A program made the translations under genes and the position numbers. DNA of 64,000 nucleotides from Chrysopilus asiliformis (lineage: Eukaryota; Arthropoda; Insecta; Diptera; Rhagionidae): positions 22,431,487 through 22,495,486 of the forward strand of contig OZ035960.1 of NCBI GenBank assembly GCA_964034945.1, given 5' to 3'. Shown in pieces: positions 55,490 through 64,000 of this stretch (position 1 is the stretch's first letter; the number at the start of each line of letters is the position of its first letter). The notes beneath the pieces are model-generated. The model did not search any database and was not told the origin of the DNA. It worked only from the letters and a program-made list of their open reading frames with translations.

Positions 55490-55967
55490 TATAACTAAAA
55501 ATATTGATTATAAATCTGCAAATAAATTTAAATTACGTAATTAACATAAAATATAATCATTATCATCCACGTATTGATTAATTCCACTAAGAGAATAATC
55601 AGCAATTTCTTTTCTCAACATTTAAAAATAAAACCAGTTAATTAAAAAAAATTTCATTACACAAAGGTTAAAAATGTTATCAAAACATTGATTATGTAAC
55701 AAAAATACATTTTTAAGATCATTAGGCTGCCGGCATTTCAATTTTAATTCTCATAATTTTTTCGTTGATTAATAGAATTTTTAAATAATAACTTTTATCA
55801 ACATAAATTGCCCATAAAGTCATATTCAAATCAAAATGATTTCATGAGAGTCAATCTTGTCAAATTCTGGGGATGAATTCTTGACGCTGTGATAAGTTGT
55901 GATTTGCAAGTGGACAAATGAAGTTGAATTTAAGAAGAGAAATTTAATGTTTTATTAATTTTTGAAA
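55490..55967. other. Promoter region of Tep-E
   Basis: About 480 bp of AT-rich sequence before the Tep-E ATG. No motif could be named with confidence. Confidence 0.35.
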
Positions 55968-58900
55968 ATGTTACGTTTTCTGTACTACTTAATTTTAATA
56001 GTTTACAATTTTCCTAAAATAGTTAAGTCTGATCAACCATGGTGAGATTTTTAGAGATTTTTTTTTATTTTTCAATACTCTATTTATTAAAGATTAACAT
56101 TTATGCTGGCAAACTTTTCAGAAAAATTCTTTCTTAAATACATGAAATAAAATTAAATGAGCAATTGTGAGAATTTTATGTAGGAAATGTGAAACAATAA
56201 AACCGTGATTATTGGAAAAATGTTTTGTAAAATTTCGACCTAATTGTTAAATTTCGAATCAAATAAAAATCTGTGTTTTTTATACCAGAGTGAAGTTAAA
56301 AAATTAGTTATTTGTATAAAAAATTTGAGATTGAGTGCGAAATTAATTCAGAACTCTTTAATATTTTTATAATATTTTCAGTTACTATACGATAAATGCA
56401 CCAAGTACACTATTTCCAAATTCCGAATTTGATGTTGTTGTGACGATTTATAAAAGCCCTGAACCAATACCAGTAAAAGTGACAATTGGAGATAATTCAT
56501 ACTCAGATTCTAAAGAAGTTATTGTTCAGCCCAAATCTTCCGAGTTGGTCACATTTAATGTATGAACTATGAGATTTGAAATATTTTGTAAGCCGTCTTA
56601 AAGACAATTTTTACAGGTTCCTGATCTTCCTGATGGCTCCTACAATTTGACTGTTGAAAGCAATTCAATTATTGAGTTCAAGAAAATCGAAAGACTATTT
56701 TTTGTTTCTCAAAAACAATTAATATTTATTCAAACGGATAAAACAGTTTTTAAACCAAGCGATTTGGTTCAATATCGAATCGTCGTTTTGGATCGTTACT
56801 CAAAACCTGTTGGAGATGATACAAAAATAAATGTGTCAATAAAGGTTAGTGCAGATCTTACTCTTTTTTTAAATTAGTCGAACTCGATAAGTCGCAGCTA
56901 GCATGAACAGACAAAAATTCGAATTCTGAACTTTTCAAATCTCTTTTTGTCAAAATTCCTACACTAAAAAGTGTTTCTTGTTTAAATTTAGGATTCCAGA
57001 GGCAACTTAATCCAAAAGAAAAATGCTGTAACTCTGACCAAAGGAGTTTATTCAAATGAACTAAAATTGTCAAGTCAACCAGTATTAGGTGAATGGCGAA
57101 TATTAGTTGATGTAGACCAACAGGTGGACACTGCAATAGTTAAAAAAATATTCACAGTCAACGAATATGAATTGCCAACATTTGAAGTTGAAATTTACAC
57201 AGCGAAAAATGTCTTCTATGGTGATAAAAAGATTCATGCCACTGTTCGAGCCAAGTAAATACATTTTTTGATATTTTCATTTAAAATTTCAATTTGAGAA
57301 AACTGTTGGAAAACATCAAAAACTGTAATATTTTTTTTAAAGAATAAGCAAACTTTTTTTTAACATAGATACACATTCGGAAAACCAGTAAAGGGTGTAA
57401 CAACGCTTGTGCTGTATCCTCAGGGATACAATTCACCGCTCTTCGAAGAAAAACTGGACACAGATTGCAAATGTCCCCACAATTATCCTTATCCAATGCC
57501 AATACATCCCTCCTTTTCAACGCCCACCGCCAGGCAGAGGCATCAAATCAACTCACAAGATTTAAGTTATTCGCAAGGGGCGCAAACGTATCCATCATAT
57601 CAGCGATATTCACCGCAACATTCCCGAATGGGTTTAACGACGCCGCCCATGGCAACTGGTTATGAATGGGACTCACGGGGTAGTTATCCGAATCAAGGGT
57701 ACTATCTGAAACGCACTGTTCCGATTGATGGTAAAGCCAAAGTCGAATTCGATTTGGATGGATTGCCAATGAATTTTATGCCACCGTCATATAATAGTCC
57801 CAATTTTGAAAATATAAAATATTTTGTTTTGGAAGCAGTTGTCGAAGACGAATTAACAGCCAAGAAATATAACGCATCGACAATAGTGAAAGTTCATAAT
57901 GTAAAACATTATTTAAAATTGGACAAAGGACCTCCGTCTTTTGAGCCAAATATACCATTTAAAGTTTCTGTGAGTTAAAAAAGTCATAATTGTATCGTCG
58001 ATTAGTAACAATTTGAATTTACAGGCTAAACTTGAGGATTTATCAGGAAAGCCGATTGAAGATTTGGATCATCCAATTAAATTTATGCTTACTAGAATTA
58101 TAAACTATAATAATCCCGAAGAGGAACCTCTTTCAATGGCTAATCAAACATTCTTCAACAAATATGGTTTAGCGTCGATGACTTACATTCTACCTGAGAG
58201 CAACAATTCCATTATATATCAATACCAAATTACAGTACGATTTTTTTTTTACTGAATATTATGTGCTATTTATATTTTTGCTTCAAATAATTTTAAATTA
58301 GGCCAAATATTTGAATACTGCCATCCTCCTGCATAAATTTGTCCAGTCTCACGAACATGAGGGGAAGTTGTACTTGGATGTTGAAACAGAGGAGTAAGTA
58401 TTTTTTAATTAAAGAAACGTATAATCAGTTGAATAGGGTACTGTGGGACACTCTTACACATGAGTTTCATACATGGAACACAGTTTAAATTTTACGCCAA
58501 ATTGAATCCCAGGGAATAAATTACTTTAACAAAACAATTATTTCAATAAAGAGTCAAAGCCCTACGAAAAGGAAATATCCAAGCAGGATTTATCTCTGCG
58601 GCGACGTTAACGGTTGACATATGTACATATATTTTCACGACATTATGTCAACTACCAACGTCACGATTAACATAAATGCCGAGATTTTGTATTTACCAAC
58701 AAACAACGTTATCTAGATAATTTGTATTTGCAGATAAATTTAAGCTATATGAAAGTTCCTCATGGATGAAATCACCCTAACATGTCCTATAATAATTTCA
58801 ATATTTAATTTCAGTTTATTTGTCGGAAAAGAAGTTGAACTCGAAGTTCGATCACCAAAAGATCTGGAATATTTTGTTTATTATGTAATTTCAAAAGGAA

Positions 58901-61900
58901 ACATTTTAGAGGCACAGTTTGTTGAGGTAGGATGGATTTCACAAAATTTCGGGAAAAAAATCCTAAAAAAAACTGTGAAATATTTTTGGGTCAAAGTTTA
59001 AATGACAAACTAATAATACCAATTACGATTGATTTTTTAGGTGCCAAATAAAAAGCATTTTATCTTTAAATTTACTGGAAGTCAAGCAATGGTTCCGAAA
59101 GCCAAAGTGGCCATTCACACAATTATTGATGGACGCATATACGAGGCAGGAACAACAATTCGATTTCCCGAGGAACCTCTAAACTATGTTTGTTTTAAAA
59201 ATTCAACGAAAAGAAAAACTAGTTTTATGAGTATTTTTTTTATACTTGATTTAGATTAAAATAAATGTTCCATCACAAGTTGAGCCTGCAGAAGCTGTCG
59301 ATATCATTGTCAACACCAATCCAAATTCTTATATTGCTATTATGGGTATCGATCAAAGTGTACTTTTGAGTCAAGAAAGTATGTGAACTCGGATTTTACA
59401 ACTAATCGGGAAATTCTTAAATTTTATTATAAAATGTCTTAGGTGGCAGTTTAACCAATGGAAACTTTTTTGATGCAATGGAACAATATTATAACTTTGC
59501 ACGAGGCGGGTCTATTATCACAATCGCTAATGCAATTCAAATATATGAACCAGGTAACATTTTTGGTTTATTTATTTTTGAGATAAAATTAGTTTATATT
59601 TATATGTCGAAATTGTGGCATTTTTTGTTTAAACTATTGTATTTTTTCACTTTTTCAAAATCCTTCTCCATTCCCATCGTACTTTATCCAATTTTTTTAA
59701 TTGAAAGGTGTTACTCCACTTTTGGCCAAAAGAAGGTAACTCCAAAATTTAAAAGATTCTTTCCCGTCCCAAATTGGTATTGCAATGCCAGAACATGTGT
59801 AAAGGCATACACCATAATGGGAAAAAGTTTTTTTTAACGAAGCTTGAAAATAGAATTTTTAAAACTATTTTTCTTTAATTTCCCAGAAGTACCTAAAATA
59901 GAGTTACCCCCTCCTTGGTGCAAGCCATTTAATTGGATTTTATACCGGGGTAATTCTACCGGTATACTTTATACCAGGGTCACTGTAGAATTCTTCTTCC
60001 CCGTAAATGTGTTACGTATTTTATCCAGATTCCCGTATACTATTGTTAAGTGTACATTTTTGGACAAAAATATTTGAATGCACATTTTAGAAAAGGATTT
60101 TTCAAAAATTCGCACTCAATTTTACAGTAGTGGGAAATTTCAATGTCTTTATTTTGTCGTTTGGGCTACATTTGATTTTAACACCTTATTTATAGGGGAA
60201 TCACTATTAACTCTTTCTTTATGGTGGATCTCCATAAAGAAAGAGTTTCGACGTGTGCAAAAATATAGAGACACACTTACGTAAAAAGGCCTTCGTAAAA
60301 AAGAGAGAGAACAACGTGTGCAAAAAAAATGCAATACGTCGCCAGATGTCGCATTTGTAGTTTTTTTATAGGATGCACACGTCGCCAGATGTCGCGTTTG
60401 TAGATGAAGTTGAACGACTTTAACTTTTCCTATAAAGATCGTGTGCAACTATAAAATTAAACCCACACATTCTCCGTAAACAAATAGTGAGGTCCAATAC
60501 ATTTAAGTTGTATTTTGACATTTCTTGTTTGACTGCTGTAAAATTACGCATAGTGGTTCGCGAATTACTACTTGCTTCTCAATTAATGGCCCAACCATTT
60601 GGAGAAGCTCTTCAAATTGTGTGGCCGTCATTCGCAAATATTTGCAGAAGAAACTCGGATCGCGTATAGAACGTAATGTCCAAAAACGCTCACAAATGCC
60701 CCATTTATGTCCCAATCCTTGTAATATTTATGAACCCAGAACTTTCTCCTTTTTTTTACGACACGGTCTTCATTGTCACTGTCACTTGTGCTATCTTCAT
60801 CGAAAATTATATCGATTAGTAATTTTTTGCTATCCGAATCCATTTTATTACAATATTTAAAGACGATGTCAACTGTCACACGGTTGGGAGATTTTTTTGA
60901 AGTCTAGCTAATGTTTGAAAGTTGAGTGTTGTGGTCATGGAATAAGGTTCAAATTCCTATGACATATATCCTATAAAACTACCTATAAAAACATCGCGTT
61001 CGTCTTCTGTCTTTCCCACTGACAATTACAGAGATTTGTCTCTTTCTATTTATATGCAATTTTTTGCACACGTCGAATGCTTCAGTAATGGAGATCCACC
61101 ATTAAGAGATTTGAAACAAAAAGTTTAACACGATTTTTTTTGCAAAGTAGAAAATGGTGAGAAATAATGTTGTTTTTTTCGAATGACAGATAACTGTTGA
61201 GAAGGGCGGGACACATTATTAATACCTTGAAATATATTACGAAATAATTCAAGGCGGCGCCCGCGGAAAAAACTATTTTACATCCTAACACTTTTCCAAA
61301 AGAAAAGAATGTTTCTGTCTCTTTTTGTGGGATTCTTTTTTGTTCTTTAGCTCACAGTAGAAATTGCCCCGCGGGCAAACATTTTAACGGGAAATATACG
61401 TTATGTCCAAAAAATTTATAATAAAATGCGCCGCAGACGATTTTTTAAAAATAAAAATACGATTAAGGTAGAAACTTATAAAAAAAAGTGTTCCGCAGGT
61501 GAAAATTTTCGATTTCAAGACTAAATTAAATAATTTGGGCCAAAATTTAGTTTCCAGGACACCGCGCCAACACGTCGAAATCCGAGACGTATAGCTACCC
61601 TAAATATGACCTACGCGTATAGTCAGAAATTATTCCGAATATGGGTGGGCCAAGATTAAACTCTTCCTTTATCTTCTTTTAAGAATTGAGAAATCAGGAA
61701 GCTGGTTTTTTTTTTTTGAGGTGTTGAAAAATTTGTCACATTGTCGTTGGAAGGCAGTTTAAAGAATAATTTCATGCAAAGTGGCTTTTACACTTATTTC
61801 CTATTCACAGAATCGGTACGTGGTGATAGTGGCGGGGAACCCGTACACTCTTATTCTATGCCTGCTTTACATTATGGCCCGTTCGGGAGAGTGGACCAAT

Positions 61901-64000
61901 TTCTTGATGACATAGGCCAGCTCCGTGCATCCTCCCGCAAAGCAGATATGTTAATGCAAATAGAAGACTATGATTATTATAATGAATTTACTTCAGGACC
62001 AGCATTTTGGGAACCAAGGATTAGAGAAGAGTTCCCAGAAATATGGTTGTGGGAGTCATATGAGACTTCTGGGTGAGTATGATTTCAATATTTTTTATTG
62101 TAAATTATTTTAACTTCGTGCTCAGTATAATATAACACAGAATTAATAAGCTGTAACTCGAATTAAACTCTAACAATGTGGTAAACATTAAAAAAAAAGA
62201 ACAATCTCGAAATCTAGCATTAATTTCCTTAAAATTCTAGTATCAGTGGGGAAGTAAAGTTCCGTAAAGAAGTTCCCGATACTATAACTTCCTGGGTTGT
62301 CACTGGTTTTTCAATTGATCCTGTAACTGGTTTTGCTGCCAGTAAAAATCCAAGAACCATCCGAGTCTTTCAGCCGTTTTTTGTCACAGCAACACTTCCA
62401 TATTCTATTAAGCGGGGTAAGAAATTGTATTGTGTCGGTTTAAAACAATTTATTTTTTATTTATTATGAAAATTCTAAAAAAATTATATCTCCAACTTCA
62501 AATAGATCTTCATGGTAACAAGTGATTTAATTTTTTCCATATTGTTTGACTTTTCAGGCGAATTGCTTGCAATTCCAGTTTCTGTGTACAATTATCTAGA
62601 AGATGACCTAGAAACTGATATAATTTTGGACGACTCAGACGATGAATTTGAATTTGTTGGATCGGATAACTGTAAGTAGTTATAGCTAAAAATGTTATTA
62701 AAAAAATCAAAATTCAATGCATTATCAGTGAATTCATCTGAGAAGAAGATTACGATTCCCGCAAATTCCGGAAAATCCGTGACTTTTGTGATAAAACCAA
62801 CAAAAGTCGGTCGCATAATTATTAAGATCACTGCCACATCACCATTGGCTGGAGATGCTATCGAGAATATCCTTCTTGTGAAGCCTGAAGGATTCACAGA
62901 ATATGCAACAAAATCAGTGTTATTTGATCTCCGAAATGAAATTGAGCAAACAACTGAGATAACCATTGAACTTCCTCAAAATGTTGTCCCGGATTCAGCT
63001 TATATTGAGGCGACAGTAACAGCCGATTTACTTGGAATTACGATTCCAAATTTACAGAATTTAATCAGACAACCAATTGGATCTGGGGAACAGACGATGA
63101 TCACTTTCCTTCCAAACATATATATATATCGCTATCTGGAAGTCACAAACCAATTGACGGACGAACTCAAGGCAAAGATTTTTGGTTACTTGGAACAAGG
63201 ATATCAAAGGCAATTAAGCTACAAACGCGACGACGGATCCTTCAGTGCATTCGGAAAGTCTGATAGCGATGGCAGTGTTTGGCTAACAGCCTATGTTGCT
63301 CAGGCAATTCAGGAAGCTTCCAACTTCATAGAAATTGACGGCAACGTCCTGAACTTTGCTGTTAGATTCTTACTTAGCCATCAACAGGAAAATGGCGGCT
63401 TCACCGAAGCAGGAGTTGTGATCGACAAGGCCCATAGTAGCAATGAAGGAATTCCACTGACCGCTTTCGTAACACTTGCTTTAATTGAAAATGTCGTAAG
63501 CTAAATACATGACGATTAGTAATTCCAACTCTTCTAAAAAATTTAAATTTTTTAATCATTTCAGGACAAATACCCAGAAAGCGATTTAGTCAAAGCATCT
63601 ATCGATAAGGCATTAAGCTATATTGTGAACAAAGTTACTGTGGCCGACGACATTTACTCAATTGCGATATCCGCTTATGTTTTACAAAAGACTGATCACG
63701 CAAGCAAAACCCAATTTATGGAAATGTTGGAGCAACGTGCCAAAGTCAAAGGTATGAAATTTTAACACATTTGAAAAGTCATTCTTAATTTTGAAATTCC
63801 ATTTCTTGCAATGATTTTCAGATGATCAAAAGTCCTGGAGTTCGGGTGACAATTCACTCAACAAATATATCGAAGTTAATGCTTATGCCGCTTTGGCTTA
63901 TTTGGAAGCTGAGATGATTTCCGAATCACTTCCGGTTTTCAAATATTTAATCTCGAATATGAACGGTTTCGGAGGTTTCCAATCCACTAAAGACACTGTG
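55968..64000 (+). CDS. Tep: Tep-E: TEP paralogue with Cys-to-Ser thioester site, 5' part (exons 1-18, partial)
   Basis: Exons: 55968-56041, 56382-56559, 56617-56844, 56992-57254, 57369-57969, 58025-58234, 58302-58393, 58815-58926, 59041-59187, 59255-59378, 59443-59553, 61811-62072, 62241-62416, 62558-62671, 62729-63495, 63565-63751 and 63822 to the window end, giving 1275 codons so far, all in phase. Exon 1 encodes a signal peptide (LYYLILIVYNF), so the protein is secreted. Exon 5 holds a Pro/Tyr/Gln-rich insert longer than in Tep-D (exon of 601 against 508 nt). Exon 12 is a different variable segment ending EFPEIWLWE. The thioester site is GSGEQ (63079-63093; Ser at residue 1016), so no thioester can form. 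Exon 15 equals D exons 15 and 16 fused. From 63163 on the sequence is almost that of Tep-D. Confidence 0.93.
57369..57969 (+). other. Exon 5 of Tep-E with Pro/Tyr/Gln-rich insert
   Basis: About 100 low-complexity residues (for example HNYPYPMPIHPSFSTP, then QRYSPQHSRMGL) between FGKPVKGV and IDGKAKVEFDL. Position is the same as in Tep-D, but the sequence is poorly conserved. Confidence 0.85.
60222..61101 (-). mobile_element. 880-bp PIF/Harbinger derivative (Tep-E intron 11)
   Basis: Ends TGGTGGATCTCCAT and ATGGAGATCCACCA are inverted, flanked by TTA at 60219-60221 and 61102-61104, the target typical of PIF/Harbinger. A second inverted block (TTCGACGTGTGCAAAAA) lies inside. The minus strand keeps the start of a HARBI1-like nuclease. 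It is internally deleted and non-autonomous. Confidence 0.85.
60503..60879 (-). pseudogene. Harbinger transposase N-terminal fragments
   Basis: Two overlapping minus-strand frames. The first gives KKRRKFWVHKYYKD and the second FFCKYLRMTATQFEELLQMV followed by GPLIEK, the usual N-terminal block of PIF/Harbinger nucleases. The frame is broken between them and the catalytic core is absent. Confidence 0.7.
61490..61602. mobile_element. Right-end fragment of the TTAGG...GACCC repeat, copy 3
   Basis: Contains CAAAATTTAGTTTCCAGGAC and ends GAGACGTATAGCTACCCTAA, like the right ends of 22863-23308 and 49317-49851. Confidence 0.45.
61811..62072 (+). other. Variable exon 12 of Tep-E
   Basis: The first part is rich in His, Tyr and Asp and unlike the other genes. 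The end, REEFPEIWLWE, is conserved. Confidence 0.8.
63079..63093 (+). other. Lost thioester motif of Tep-E (GSGEQ)
   Basis: Codon TCT (Ser) replaces TGT (Cys). The rest of the motif and its flanks are conserved. Confidence 0.94.
63163..64000 (+). repeat. D/E near-identical block (Tep-E copy)
   Basis: Counterpart of 51598-52435. The two introns inside are also nearly identical, with a few substitutions and short indels. Confidence 0.9.

Noticed and set aside
59478..60077. ORFs after Tep-E exon 11, one including NFPEVP
   Set aside because: They run through intron sequence, and the FPEV resemblance to exon 12 is chance: no WxW follows.

Overview
The window is AT-rich, intron-rich insect nuclear DNA. 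It probably comes from a fly, but the sequence does not settle the order. The host genes form a tandem array of five thioester-containing protein genes (TEP, the complement C3 / alpha-2-macroglobulin family of insect immunity), all on the + strand. No rRNA, tRNA or CRISPR was seen.

Layout. Tep-A is the 3' part of a gene (151-2549). Tep-B runs 4044-23734 and is split by an 11.8-kb intron holding a complete Ty3/Gypsy-type LTR retrotransposon (9075-20012). Tep-C (25883-43097) is intact in frame but swollen by transposon- and satellite-filled introns. Tep-D (43799-53404) is complete, with 22 exons and 1473 residues. Tep-E (55968 to beyond 64000) is the 5' part of a gene. The exon plan is almost identical in all five, so I number exons 1-22 by Tep-D throughout. 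A signal-peptide exon is visible for D and E. None was found for B or C.

Function. A, B and D keep the thioester motif GCGEQ. C has GNGEE and E has GSGEQ, so both have lost the reactive cysteine while keeping open reading frames. The array therefore mixes thioester-competent and thioester-less paralogues, a mix also known in other insects. Blocks of near-identity between A and B, and between D and E, cross introns and end abruptly, as gene conversion would leave them. Tep-E has also lost exactly one intron beside its block.

The LTR element has two 2414-bp LTRs that differ at about three positions, a 4-bp target duplication, a tRNA-Lys-type primer site and intact gag and pol. Its gag-pol overlap carries a textbook -1 frameshift signal: the heptamer GGGAAAC, a 5-nt spacer and an H-type pseudoknot with 8-bp and 6-bp stems. 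Each LTR also holds an antisense series of consensus splice sites.

Other repeats in introns and spacers: a hAT element with an 8-bp target duplication, a PIF/Harbinger element with TTA duplications, a family with GACAGACG cores that looks Helentron-like, a 2.4-kb fold-back element with a CXC-type cysteine-rich ORF in each arm, a 122-bp satellite in two introns of Tep-C, several palindromic MITEs, and decayed LINE and mariner pieces.
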